DNA of 52,336 nucleotides from an uncultured Bacteroidota bacterium (GTDB lineage: Bacteria; Bacteroidota; Bacteroidia; Chitinophagales; LD1): NCBI GenBank assembly GCA_937894725.1, contig CALAYL010000053.1, positions 1 to 52,336 of the forward strand. The letters are read 5' to 3'. This document shows, one piece after another, positions 1 through 7,914 of this stretch (its first letter is position 1; every line of letters starts with the position of its first letter). The position numbers were made by a program, and so were the translations under genes. Below the pieces are notes generated by a model that worked only from the letters and a program-made list of their open reading frames with translations, was not told where the DNA came from and did no database searches.

Positions 1-7
1 GCAAATG

Positions 8-15
8 CAAAGATA
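8..15 (-). promoter_or_regulatory. Bacteroidota -7 promoter box (TATCTTTG) for a gene beyond the left edge
   Basis: CAAAGATA on the plus strand is TATCTTTG on the minus strand, a perfect match to TAnnTTTG. It would drive a gene leftward out of the window. Its position inside the open transposase frame is one reason to think that the frame is no longer coding there. Confidence 0.4.
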
Positions 16-22
16 GTGAACA

Positions 23-49
23 TCCTCGTTACGCTGCGCTAAACGAGGA
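23..49. repeat. Short palindrome TCCTCGTT/AACGAGGA
   Basis: Perfect 8-bp inverted repeat (23-30 and 42-49) with an 11-nt loop, lying where the transposase similarity ends. It could be a dispersed palindromic repeat or the remains of a terminator. Only one copy is in the window. Confidence 0.45.
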
Positions 50-203
50 CGAGAGCGGGTAGCTTCGGTTTTAGTAAGTTTGCCAGATAAAACCTCCTGA
101 ACAATTTGCTGTCGTAATGATTCTGAGTACTCATTTGATTTTTGCATTTTTTGTTTACGTTTTGTGTAAACCTATTTCAGGACAAGACACACTCTCGCCA
201 TCC

Positions 204-998
204 TTATTTATCCAAATTTACCTCTTCTAAACTTACCTCACTTAAAAGCGCTCTTACTCTCAATAAATCTTCCTTCGGATTTCGAACTATTTTGTACTGA
301 TTGTCATACATAAACATATCAAATGCTATCTCTACCAGTTTGATACCATGCTTTGGTAGGTCAGTAGCTTTTCGTTGTTCGTACAGTTGTCGCTGCTCTG
401 CTCTGTTTACTCCGCTAATCGTAGTGGCTTTAGGATCATCGAAATTTTCGACAAACTGTACACGTTGTGACTCTTTAAACTCTACAACCATTCGATAGCC
501 TGGATAATAAGCATCGACTGGCAATTTAGTTCTCGTTACTCCGTCTTTATGAAAATCGCCTTTCAAAAAGTCAAATCTTTTTTGTCGCTCGGCTTTTTGC
601 CCTAAAACCTCATCACACAAATCGAGTATATACGTTTCATCACTCAGCAAGCGGGATTGTTTTGCCGCTTGCTTTTTTACAGATGCGGGCTCCTGCTTAT
701 AAAATGTGCTTGGTGCGGGCACATCCTTGGGTATAAAATACCAATACGTATTCAACTCTCTTCGTTCTGCGTGAATATAAGGAATGAGGGGCAATTGACC
801 TGACTCATCCAGTTCTCGTAAAATATCTCGGATAGGTTTCCCGTTTTTATGGTCTTTCTTAAAAATACCCGCTTTTATAAAAGCAGGCATAAGTACTTTT
901 ACTGGCACTATTTTAAGTGTGCTGTCTGTATTGAAAAACGCTTCTATGGCTGTATTAATGCTGTTTATAGTTTGTGTATCTATCATAATTAATTTCAT
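204..998 (-). CDS. Putative PD-(D/E)XK-type nuclease with N-terminal winged-helix-like region
   Basis: 264 residues. Residues about 1-95 look like a winged-helix domain; it contains the segment LMPAFIKAGIFKKDH and then a short basic strand ending NTYWYFIP. Residues about 120-235 contain VDAYYPGYRMVVEFKE, where D162, E173 and K175 fit the D...ExK core of the PD-(D/E)XK nuclease fold, followed by the conserved-looking GVNRAEQRQLYEQRK (196-210) and a final strand GIKLVEIAF. I recall similar uncharacterised bacterial proteins but no tested function. The gene stands alone between an IS end and a divergently transcribed methyltransferase gene, so it may be horizontally acquired. Whether it is a restriction, repair or regulatory protein cannot be told from the sequence. 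Confidence 0.6.
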   Translation of the reverse strand: MKLIMIDTQTINSINTAIEAFFNTDSTLKIVPVKVLMPAFIKAGIFKKDHKNGKPIRDILRELDESGQLPLIPYIHAERRELNTYWYFIPKDVPAPSTFYKQEPASVKKQAAKQSRLLSDETYILDLCDEVLGQKAERQKRFDFLKGDFHKDGVTRTKLPVDAYYPGYRMVVEFKESQRVQFVENFDDPKATTISGVNRAEQRQLYEQRKATDLPKHGIKLVEIAFDMFMYDNQYKIVRNPKEDLLRVRALLSEVSLEEVNLDK

Positions 999-1306
999 TT
1001 TTAAACTGGTCTAATCGTATTACTCCCTATTTCACTTTTTTGTATTGCTACAATGGCGTTACAAACGGCTTACTTTCCGCAGCTATTAGGTTACTGTCTA
1101 TGGGTTTGTCTTTTTGAGGATAATTTTTCAAATATTAAAAATAAAATCAAAATCAAGGACAATACGAGGGTTAAATCTTTTATTATCACTTTTTTTTAGC
1201 TCATCAAAAAAAACAAAGCAATACAAAAAAGCTACGCCAAAAATCTTGACACCCTCATTCATCCCCCTTTATTTAATATCTTTGCGCTATACCAGTATAC
1301 ACAAAA
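999..1306. other. Intergenic region between divergent genes
   Basis: About 308 bases without a convincing gene. It is A/T-rich, with homopolymer runs near 1190-1230. The only element I recognise is the TATCTTTG box at 1277-1284 for the rightward gene. No clear -7 box was found for the leftward nuclease gene; the best is AATATTTG near 1129-1136 with one mismatch. Confidence 0.6.
1277..1284 (+). promoter_or_regulatory. -7 promoter box TATCTTTG
   Basis: Perfect TAnnTTTG match, ending 22 nt before the ATG at 1307. It is the likely promoter for the 1307-5310 gene run. No well-spaced -33 TTTG was seen. Confidence 0.6.
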
Positions 1307-2020
1307 ATGTCAATATCGCAACCCACTCTATATATTATACCTACTTTTTTAAGCGAACCCGTGCCCGATAGCTTAGTGCCAAAAAATTTGACTATTTTAA
1401 ATACGGTGTCTGTGTTTATTGTAGAAAATCTGCGTACCGCTCGCAGGCATCTAAGAGCAATGGGGTATACCAAAAACTTCGATACCGAGGTTACTCTTTT
1501 TGAATGGGATAAACACAAAAAAAACCCGATAGAAAATTGGCTCAAAGAAGCTAAAAAGAGCAACAACAATATAGCCCTAATGAGCGAATGTGGTACGCCC
1601 TGCATCGCAGACCCTGGCTATCAAGTGGTATTGGCTGCGCACAAACTGCGCATTCCTGTAGTACCGTTGGTAGGTCCCAATGCTATTTTACTCGCTTTGG
1701 TTGGCTCTGGTTTTAGTGGACAGCAGTTTACCTTTCATGGCTACCTCCCTATCACTAGTCCCGAAAAACGAAAAGCCATCAAACAACTCGAAAACACCTT
1801 GTTAAAAACAGGCTATACCCAACTTTTTATGGAAACGCCTTTTAGAAATGAAAGTGCTATCCGCGAGCTGCTGCTTGTGCTTGAAGACGCTACGCTATTG
1901 AGCATAGCTATCGACCTCACACTCCCTACCGAACAAATCATCACACAACCAGTGTCAAAATGGAAAACAACTTCCATTGCGTTAAATAAAAGGTATTGTA
2001 TATATTCGATTGGTCAATAA
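1307..2020 (+). CDS. SAM-dependent methyltransferase, tetrapyrrole methylase/RsmI-like family
   Basis: 237 residues of the tetrapyrrole (corrin/porphyrin) methylase fold. The glycine-rich motif SECGTPCIADPGYQVV corresponds to the SDAGTP...DPG segment of RsmI, the 16S rRNA C1402 2'-O-methyltransferase. PLVGPNAILLALVGSGFS matches the second conserved block, and ETPFRNE matches the later one. The N-terminus, PTLYIIPTFLSEPV, lacks the ATPIGNL motif of true RsmI, so this is probably the RsmI-like paralogue common in Bacteroidota. The substrate is unknown. It is first in a tight run with paaC (10-nt gap), paaD and a GH31 gene, with a -7 box 22 nt upstream of its ATG. Confidence 0.8.
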   Translation: MSISQPTLYIIPTFLSEPVPDSLVPKNLTILNTVSVFIVENLRTARRHLRAMGYTKNFDTEVTLFEWDKHKKNPIENWLKEAKKSNNNIALMSECGTPCIADPGYQVVLAAHKLRIPVVPLVGPNAILLALVGSGFSGQQFTFHGYLPITSPEKRKAIKQLENTLLKTGYTQLFMETPFRNESAIRELLLVLEDATLLSIAIDLTLPTEQIITQPVSKWKTTSIALNKRYCIYSIGQ

Positions 2021-2030
2021 AATTTTTGTT

Positions 2031-2783
2031 ATGCAAGCGACTCAAGATTTACTTTTCAAAATGGCAGACGATGCCCTTATCATAGGTCATCGAAACTCTG
2101 AATGGACAGGCATAGGCCCTATGCTCGAAGAAGACCTCGCCTTCTCTTCTATGGCGCAAGACAAGATAGGTCATGCCTTTGCGTTATACAGCATTTTACA
2201 TAGTCAGTTTGGCACAGCCGATGCCGATACATTAGGCTTTAAGAGAGCAGAAAAAGATTTTCGATGTTGCCAGTTTGTAGAATTGCCCATTGGCGAGTAT
2301 GACTTTAGCCTCATGCGCCATTTTTTGTTTGACCATGCCGAGTTGCTACGCTATGAGTTGCTGACAAACAGTAGTTTACAGCCATTAGCCAATTTGGCAA
2401 AAAAAATAAAGGGCGAGATTAAATATCACGTGATGCATGCCGATACTTGGTTACATCAGCTGAGTAATGGCACCGAAGAAAGCAAGGCGCGTATGCAATC
2501 TGCTCTCCAGCTTTGTTGGCCGTATGCATTGGGTATTTTTGAAACTACCGAAAGCGAAAATGAGCTGATTGCATCGGGTGTATTTGTAGGTGAAAATGCA
2601 CTGCGTACACAATGGCTCGAAAAGGTAAGTTCGATAATCGAGAATGCGGGGCTAAATATACCCACAGTAGCAGACGACAAAATAGTTTTGGGAGGTAGAA
2701 AAGGATTTCATAGCGAGCACCTTGCTCCACTTTTAGCCGAAATGACCGAAGTCACCAACATAGACGTATCGGCCGAATGGTAG
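2031..2783 (+). CDS. paaC: 1,2-phenylacetyl-CoA epoxidase, subunit PaaC
   Basis: 250 residues from the ATG at 2031. An in-frame TTG at 2010 would overlap the upstream gene and add only seven residues, so ATG is preferred. The protein has the ferritin-like helical bundle pattern of PaaC, with EEDLAFSSMAQDKIGHA near the start and HVMHADTWLHQL in the middle, and ends in the usual PaaC tail GRKGFHSEHLAPLLAEM. In the known complex PaaA carries the diiron site, PaaC is the structural partner and PaaE the reductase, and together they epoxidise phenylacetyl-CoA. It overlaps paaD by 7 nt. paaA, paaB, paaE and paaK are not in this window. Confidence 0.9.
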   Translation: MQATQDLLFKMADDALIIGHRNSEWTGIGPMLEEDLAFSSMAQDKIGHAFALYSILHSQFGTADADTLGFKRAEKDFRCCQFVELPIGEYDFSLMRHFLFDHAELLRYELLTNSSLQPLANLAKKIKGEIKYHVMHADTWLHQLSNGTEESKARMQSALQLCWPYALGIFETTESENELIASGVFVGENALRTQWLEKVSSIIENAGLNIPTVADDKIVLGGRKGFHSEHLAPLLAEMTEVTNIDVSAEW

Positions 2784-3262
2784 CGACCGAATCTGATATT
2801 GCCCTCGCGCTCACCGAAGTCATGGACCCTGAGATTCCCGTATTGTCTGTCATAGATATGGGTATTATCTCTGCTATCAAAATCAATAGTGATGGCATCA
2901 CCGTAAGCATGACGCCTACCTTTGTAGGTTGTCCCGCTATTGATTACATAAAAAAAAACATCTACGATAAGCTTATCGAAAAAGGCTTTTCGCCTATCAC
3001 CGTGTTAGTAGATATGAATACGCCTTGGACAAGCGACAAAATGAGTCCAGAGGCAAAAGAAAAATTAGAAAAGTTTGGCATAGCACCACCTACCGCACTA
3101 GAAAGCGAACTCACGGCCGAAATGCTCGACAAAGTACGCTGCCCACATTGCAAATCTACCGACACCACACTCAATTCGCCTTTTGGTTCTACCCTTTGCA
3201 GAGCTATCCGCTTTTGTTATAATTGCAAGCAAGGTTTCGAACAGTTTAAACCAGTAGCTTAG
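2777..3262 (+). CDS. paaD: 1,2-phenylacetyl-CoA epoxidase, subunit PaaD (PaaJ)
   Basis: 161 residues. The N-terminal half is a DUF59/MIP18 domain with DPEIPVLSVIDMGII near residues 17-31 and the GCP motif at 51-53. The C-terminal part is a zinc ribbon with CPHC (122-125) and CYNC (147-150) followed by FEQFKPV, which is diagnostic of PaaD. PaaD is needed for phenylacetate oxidation and is thought to help assemble the iron centre of the epoxidase. The start ATG lies inside the end of paaC, so translation is probably coupled. The next gene (GH31) begins 2 nt after its stop. Confidence 0.92.
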   Translation: MVATESDIALALTEVMDPEIPVLSVIDMGIISAIKINSDGITVSMTPTFVGCPAIDYIKKNIYDKLIEKGFSPITVLVDMNTPWTSDKMSPEAKEKLEKFGIAPPTALESELTAEMLDKVRCPHCKSTDTTLNSPFGSTLCRAIRFCYNCKQGFEQFKPVA

Positions 3263-3264
3263 TC

Positions 3265-5310
3265 ATGGTACATTCCACTCGTATCGCAATTTTACTTTCT
3301 ACTTTTCTTATTCACTCCTGCGTATTTTCACAAAAAATAAGTGCTATCGAGTTTTTTTCTTTAGCTCAAAAAGTAAAAGAAAAGTACGGCACATTTACAA
3401 CTACAGATAAGATTTTAAAACAGTATAAAGTAGCTTATCCAATCCCTGGAAAAAATCAAATCAAAGGCGATAAAGACACACTTAACTATACTTATTTTGC
3501 CGATGACAATGGCTTCACAACCTTCATACGCTGCTTCACCACAGACACTTCTATCCATCGCATTCGCATTACGTTTGAGGTAGATAGCACTGAGCGATTT
3601 TATGGCGGGGGTGAGCAGTTTTCGCACTTTGTTTTAAATGGGAAAAAACTCCCCATCATCACCGAAGAAAATGGCATAGGTCGTGGCGATATGCCTATTT
3701 CCAAATTCACCAAAACTCTCGGCATATCAGGCACTAATGTGAGTACTTACTATCCACTGCCATATATTATTTCCTCTGCATATTACGCCATGGGCTTGAG
3801 TGGCGCATCCACACATTTTTTATCTACTATCGATCTAGCAGAAAAAGGGACAGTGGTTTTTGAAATAGAAGAGCCTTTTGTTGCCTTGCAAATCACCAAA
3901 GGAGCTTCGTTTAACGAGCTATTCAGGCGTAGCTATTTTAGCACAGCCAATCGTACATTTGAATATCCAGAATGGTCTTATGGTACCATACTCGGCCTAC
4001 AAGGAGGGAGGAAAAAAGTAGAGGCGATTTTAGATTCTTGCCTCCGTATCGGCAATCCGGTGAAAGCAGTGTGGATTCAAGACTGGTGTGGCAGACGAAA
4101 GACTCGCCTCGGTTTTCAACTCAAGTGGGAGTGGACACCAGACACGCTGCTATATCCTGATTTTAAAAACTGGACTCACTCGCTCAACCTCCGTGGTATC
4201 AAAGTGTTGGGCTATGTCAATCCGTTTTTGGCACTCAAAACACCGATGTATCGCGAAGCAGATAGTCTAGGCCTTTTAATAAAAAACAAAAAAGGCAAAA
4301 CGCACATTGTGCCTACGGGCGGGTTTGATGCTGCTATGGTAAATCTGATAGATATTCATGCGCAAAATTGGCTGAGTAAAATCATCGAAAAAAACCTCAT
4401 CGGCAATGGGTTGAGTGGATGGATGGCAGATTTTGGGGAATGGTGCCCGCTCTTTGTCAAAGACTCTATTTACAATAGTTTTGCCTCCATAAATCTACCT
4501 TGGGAAAATCAATATCATATACACTACAAAGCCCACAATGCGTATGTAGCTCGCTGGGCTGATGTGAATGTCAATGCTGTAGCTAATCACCCAGATGATG
4601 GGTTGATGTTTTTTATGCGAGCGGGTAGCGCACTTACCAATCTTCAGTGCCCTATGTATTGGATGGGCGATCAGCTGGTGGGCTGGGGCGAGCATGACGG
4701 CATCAAATCGACCGTAACAGCGCTCAACAGTGCAGCAATGAGTGGTATCCAACATCTGCATTCAGACATAGGGGGCTACACTACAGTTAAGAATATATTT
4801 GTCAATGAAACTCGCTCACAAGAATTGTTTTTTAGATGGGCAGAGTTGAATGTTTTCCAACCATTTTATAGAACACATGAAGGTGTAAAGCCAGAGGTCA
4901 ATCATCAGTTTTATAGCGATGATAGTACCCTTCGTTTTTTTGCAAAAATGGGCAGACTACACTATGCACTCAAAGACTATCGAAAGCAATACGAATCGAG
5001 AGAAAATGCCTTCCCGATTTTGCGTCCGCTACTACTCGATTATCCTACAGACACCAGCTGCTTTGATTTGAAATATCAATTTATGTATGGCAATGAATTG
5101 ATGGTAGCACCGGTGTTAGACGAGGGTGCTACTACCCAAAAAGTATATCTTCCTCAAGGCGAATGGATTCATTTTTTTACGAAAAAAAAGTATAGCGGCA
5201 ATCAAAAGATAGAGGTCGATGCACCGCTCGGAAAGCCACCTATATTCATCAAATCCGATTCAAAATGGCGAGTGTATTTTGAGTGGCTGGCAGATAGTTT
5301 TTTAGAATAG
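3265..5310 (+). CDS. Secreted glycoside hydrolase family 31, sulfoquinovosidase-like subgroup
   Basis: 681 residues with an N-terminal hydrophobic export segment (about 1-23). GH31 fold: nucleophile D389 in WMADFGE, proposed acid/base D469 in WMGDQLV, and the block HSDIGGYTT at 499-507. From memory, E. coli YihQ sulfoquinovosidase uses Q262, Q288, R301, W304, D405, D472 and Y508. Here Q246, Q272, W288, D389 and Y505 fall at matching spacing, but the position of R301 is Q285. The enzyme therefore belongs near the sulfoquinovosidase clade but may not bind a sulfonate in the same way. It starts 2 nt after paaD and is probably co-transcribed with it, an odd pairing. No other sulfosugar genes are in the window. 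Confidence 0.8.
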   Translation: MVHSTRIAILLSTFLIHSCVFSQKISAIEFFSLAQKVKEKYGTFTTTDKILKQYKVAYPIPGKNQIKGDKDTLNYTYFADDNGFTTFIRCFTTDTSIHRIRITFEVDSTERFYGGGEQFSHFVLNGKKLPIITEENGIGRGDMPISKFTKTLGISGTNVSTYYPLPYIISSAYYAMGLSGASTHFLSTIDLAEKGTVVFEIEEPFVALQITKGASFNELFRRSYFSTANRTFEYPEWSYGTILGLQGGRKKVEAILDSCLRIGNPVKAVWIQDWCGRRKTRLGFQLKWEWTPDTLLYPDFKNWTHSLNLRGIKVLGYVNPFLALKTPMYREADSLGLLIKNKKGKTHIVPTGGFDAAMVNLIDIHAQNWLSKIIEKNLIGNGLSGWMADFGEWCPLFVKDSIYNSFASINLPWENQYHIHYKAHNAYVARWADVNVNAVANHPDDGLMFFMRAGSALTNLQCPMYWMGDQLVGWGEHDGIKSTVTALNSAAMSGIQHLHSDIGGYTTVKNIFVNETRSQELFFRWAELNVFQPFYRTHEGVKPEVNHQFYSDDSTLRFFAKMGRLHYALKDYRKQYESRENAFPILRPLLLDYPTDTSCFDLKYQFMYGNELMVAPVLDEGATTQKVYLPQGEWIHFFTKKKYSGNQKIEVDAPLGKPPIFIKSDSKWRVYFEWLADSFLE

Positions 5311-5362
5311 TTACTTATATCAACACCGCAAATCTTAGCACTTCACGTCTATAATAATTCTC

Positions 5363-5370
5363 TACCTTTG
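5363..5370 (+). promoter_or_regulatory. -7 promoter box TACCTTTG, 5 nt from the start codon
   Basis: Perfect TAnnTTTG ending at 5370, with the ATG of the SGNH hydrolase gene at 5376. Since transcription normally starts a few nt after this box, the mRNA would be leaderless or nearly so. Confidence 0.6.
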
Positions 5371-5375
5371 TCTAT

Positions 5376-6623
5376 ATGAAAAAAACCATTGTCTCTTTAG
5401 TACTCATTTTAATTTTTATTTCTTTCTCAAAAGCAGAAAAAAGAAGAATTTTATTTCTTGGAAATAGCTATACCTATGTGAATGATTTGCCAAATACATT
5501 GAAGCAATTGGCGCTTTCATTGGGTGATACTTTAGAAACAGACAACTATACCCCTGGCGGATCTACGCTACAGTCGCTCGTTGCAGATGCTAACACCTTA
5601 GCTAAAATACAGCTTGGCAATTGGGATTATGTGGTGATTCAAGCACAAAGTCAAGAACCCGCATTTCCACCAGCACAGGTACAGGCAAACACCTATCCAT
5701 TTGCTCAAAAACTGGATAGTATGATTCATGTTTTTAACCCTTGTGCTGAAACCATTTTTTATATGACTTGGGGGCGAAAAAATGGTGATGCCGCCAATTG
5801 TGCTTCGTATCCCACCATTTGCACTTATGATGGTATGCAAACTCGATTACGGCAAAGTTATTTAGCCATGAGCCAGCAGAATAAGGCGAGTTGTAGCCCA
5901 GTGGGGGTGGCGTGGCGCACTTTTCGAAGTTTATACCCTGCGGTAGAATTGTATAATGCAGACGAGTCTCACCCTGCTGAAAATGGCACCTACTTGGCTG
6001 CCTGTACTTTTTATAGCAGCATTTACCACAAAAGCAGTGTAGGCGCTACCTACTCCTTAGGTACTGTCACAGATACCAACGCCTTGAATATGCAAATCAT
6101 AGCATCCGAAACGGTCTTGGATAGTCTTGAAAATTGGCAGCAATATGGCACCTTGCCATTTGCAGATTTTAATTATAATGCCGTTCAAAACCAATTAAGC
6201 TTTGTAAATAAAAGCTTGCGAAGCCCACAATATCGTTGGAATTTTGGTGATGGAAGCCCGATAGATACGGGAATGAACCCTACTCATACCTTCAGTAATG
6301 TCGGGACATATCATGTAGAGTTAATTGCAAAAAACAGTTGTAATAAATATGCTACAAGCAAGAAAACAATCGTGATTTCGAGTGTAAATGGATTGGAAGA
6401 CCTTGCTAATAGCGCACTGTTTTTTTCAAATAATCTGCTTATTTTAAAAGACAACATCATTAAAATAAAAATACAAAACACGAGCGGACAAATCGTGTTA
6501 GACAAAAACATCAGTTCAAACACAAAGGAAATTGATTGTAATTTTTTGTCGAAGGGCGTGTATTTTTTTCAGGCAATAAATGAAAAAAACAAAATTAGCA
6601 AAGGTCGATTTTTAGTTCAATAA
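5376..6623 (+). CDS. Secreted SGNH/GDSL-type hydrolase with PKD domain and T9SS type A sorting tail
   Basis: 415 residues. Signal peptide about 1-20. A catalytic SGNH-like domain runs from 24 to about 235: the block LFLGNSYTYVNDLP puts the presumed nucleophile at S31, and DESHP (D196, H199) supplies the last two members of the triad. A PKD domain covers about 255-340, with WNFGDGSP and THTFSNVGTYHVELIAKN. The last 65 residues (GQIVLDKNI...LSKGVYFFQA...) match the type IX secretion C-terminal sorting domain. It is therefore probably exported through the outer membrane and anchored or released. The substrate is unknown; relatives are esterases or sialate/acetyl hydrolases. The gene has its own promoter and no gene partner. 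Confidence 0.8.
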   Translation: MKKTIVSLVLILIFISFSKAEKRRILFLGNSYTYVNDLPNTLKQLALSLGDTLETDNYTPGGSTLQSLVADANTLAKIQLGNWDYVVIQAQSQEPAFPPAQVQANTYPFAQKLDSMIHVFNPCAETIFYMTWGRKNGDAANCASYPTICTYDGMQTRLRQSYLAMSQQNKASCSPVGVAWRTFRSLYPAVELYNADESHPAENGTYLAACTFYSSIYHKSSVGATYSLGTVTDTNALNMQIIASETVLDSLENWQQYGTLPFADFNYNAVQNQLSFVNKSLRSPQYRWNFGDGSPIDTGMNPTHTFSNVGTYHVELIAKNSCNKYATSKKTIVISSVNGLEDLANSALFFSNNLLILKDNIIKIKIQNTSGQIVLDKNISSNTKEIDCNFLSKGVYFFQAINEKNKISKGRFLVQ

Positions 6624-6755
6624 AAAACGAGTTATCGACTCTAGTTCGCTTCGTTTATGCTTGGCTCTCTAGTTATAGCAGGCAAGGATAAATACGATTT
6701 GCTTTCAAAAACAATCTCCAATTTTCTTTTCTTTGCCATGTAAAACATCACCACT

Positions 6756-7850
6756 ATGAACGAAAAATACGCCAAACTACTCGTCAACTATTGCCTAGAT
6801 GTAAAAGAAAATGAGCGAGTATATATCAACGCTTCCTACCTAGCAGAGCCGCTGCTTTTGGAAGTGGCAAAGGCAGTCTATAACGCAGGTGGCCATCCAT
6901 ATTTCAATATCGAACTCAATGGACTATCAGATGTATTGATGGAGCATGGTGCTGCGCATCAACTTCAAGAAGTGAATGTATTTAAAAAGATAGCGTTCGA
7001 ACAGTTTGACGCCTATCTCAATATCCGTGCGCCTTTTAGTCGTGGCGATGATGATAAAGAAGTAGCTAAGCCCGAAAAACAAAAGCTGTTTCAACAAGCA
7101 CAAGCAAGTTTGAATAAGCTTTATTTTGAAAGAATAGGCAATGGTAGTATGCGCAGATCATTGTGTCAATATCCTACACAAGCTGGCGCTGATGATGCGG
7201 ATTTGAGTCTAGCGGAATATGAAAAATTTGTGTATCAATCATGCTATCTTTTTGATGCAGACCCTGTGGCCAAATGGCTCGAAGTGCGCGCTACACAGCA
7301 GGTATATGTTGACTATCTCAACAAAGCATCTACCATTCATTACAAAGGGCCGAATATCGACATTCGCTTTTCAGTAAAAGGGCGTACTTGGATAAACTCT
7401 GATGGAAGAGCCAATATGCCGAGTGGTGAGGTCTTTAGCGCACCTATCGAAGACTCTGTCAATGGCACTGTATATTTTTCTTATCCCGGTATCTACATGG
7501 GCAAAGATGTGGAGGGTGTGAGCCTTATAGTAAAAGATGGTTTTATAGAATCATGGGATGCAGAAAAGGGAAAAGACGTGCTTGACAAAGTCTTTGCTAT
7601 CGAAGGCGCACGTAGGTTTGGTGAGGTAGCGATAGGCACAAACTTCAACATACAACGTACTACGCGCAATATTTTATTTGATGAAAAGATAGGTGGATCT
7701 ATTCACATGGCAGTGGGTCAATCGTATAAACAGTGTGGCGGGCAAAACGAAAGTACAGTACATTGGGATATGATTACGGATATGAAAAACGGAGGAGAGA
7801 TTTGGGCAGATGGTACGATGATTTATCAAAACGGTAGGTTTGTGATATAG
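6756..7850 (+). CDS. M29-family aminopeptidase (aminopeptidase T/PepS type)
   Basis: 364 residues, normal for family M29. Metal ligands are visible in the family order: E225 in PSGEVFSAP, E290 in EGARRFGEVAIGTN, H317 in GGSIHMAVGQSY with Y324, and H336/D338 in VHWDM. These enzymes are cytoplasmic dimeric metallo-aminopeptidases that remove N-terminal residues from peptides. There is no signal peptide. The gene stands alone; the intergenic region before it (about 130 nt) has a weak -7-like TTTTCTTTG near 6727-6735. Assignment to the family is secure; the exact peptide preference is not. Confidence 0.9.
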   Translation: MNEKYAKLLVNYCLDVKENERVYINASYLAEPLLLEVAKAVYNAGGHPYFNIELNGLSDVLMEHGAAHQLQEVNVFKKIAFEQFDAYLNIRAPFSRGDDDKEVAKPEKQKLFQQAQASLNKLYFERIGNGSMRRSLCQYPTQAGADDADLSLAEYEKFVYQSCYLFDADPVAKWLEVRATQQVYVDYLNKASTIHYKGPNIDIRFSVKGRTWINSDGRANMPSGEVFSAPIEDSVNGTVYFSYPGIYMGKDVEGVSLIVKDGFIESWDAEKGKDVLDKVFAIEGARRFGEVAIGTNFNIQRTTRNILFDEKIGGSIHMAVGQSYKQCGGQNESTVHWDMITDMKNGGEIWADGTMIYQNGRFVI

Positions 7851-7902
7851 CTAGTGTTTTCCTAAACTTTCTAAATCATGCTCAGCTTCATGACCGATTA
7901 CT

Positions 7903-7910
7903 TATCTTTG
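7903..7910 (+). promoter_or_regulatory. -7 promoter box TATCTTTG, 4 nt from the start codon
   Basis: Perfect TAnnTTTG, with the ATG of the MscS gene at 7915. This predicts a leaderless transcript. Confidence 0.6.
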
Positions 7911-7914
7911 CTTT

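Larger units (their letters stand above)
1..147 (-). pseudogene. IS3-type orfA (HTH transposase) N-terminal fragment, runs off the left edge
   Basis: Minus-strand ATG at 147 opens a frame of 49 codons that is still open at the window edge. It begins MQKSNEYSESLRQQIVQ, then EVLSGKLTKTEATR, the usual opening of the helix-turn-helix OrfA of IS3-family transposases in Bacteroidota. After about residue 31 the expected continuation of the helix-turn-helix is missing, and the translation (SRPRLAQRNEDVHYL...) comes from a palindrome and a promoter-like sequence. I read this as a truncated gene that happens to stay open. If the frame does continue as a transposase beyond the edge, that reading is wrong. 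Confidence 0.5.
1..189 (-). mobile_element. End of a probable IS3-family insertion sequence (5' end, partial or truncated)
   Basis: Read on the minus strand, the sequence begins near 189 with TGTCTTGTCCTGAAATAGG followed by GTTTACAC, which resembles the terminal repeats of IS3-family elements in Bacteroidota (recalled, not searched). The start codon of an orfA-like reading frame follows at 147. The other end of the element is not in the window. The similarity to a transposase is only convincing for about the first 30 codons (147 down to 58). Beyond that come a palindrome and a TATCTTTG promoter box, so this is more likely a relic than an intact element. Confidence 0.55.

Noticed and set aside
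1307..2020. Calling the methyltransferase true RsmI
   Set aside because: The N-terminal ATPIGNL motif of RsmI is missing; only the family-level assignment is supported.
4759..4785. D501 in HSDIGGYTT taken as the GH31 acid/base
   Set aside because: The acid/base of GH31 sits in the GDN/GDQ block, which is D469 here. The SDIGG block supplies the conserved Tyr (Y505) by spacing to YihQ.
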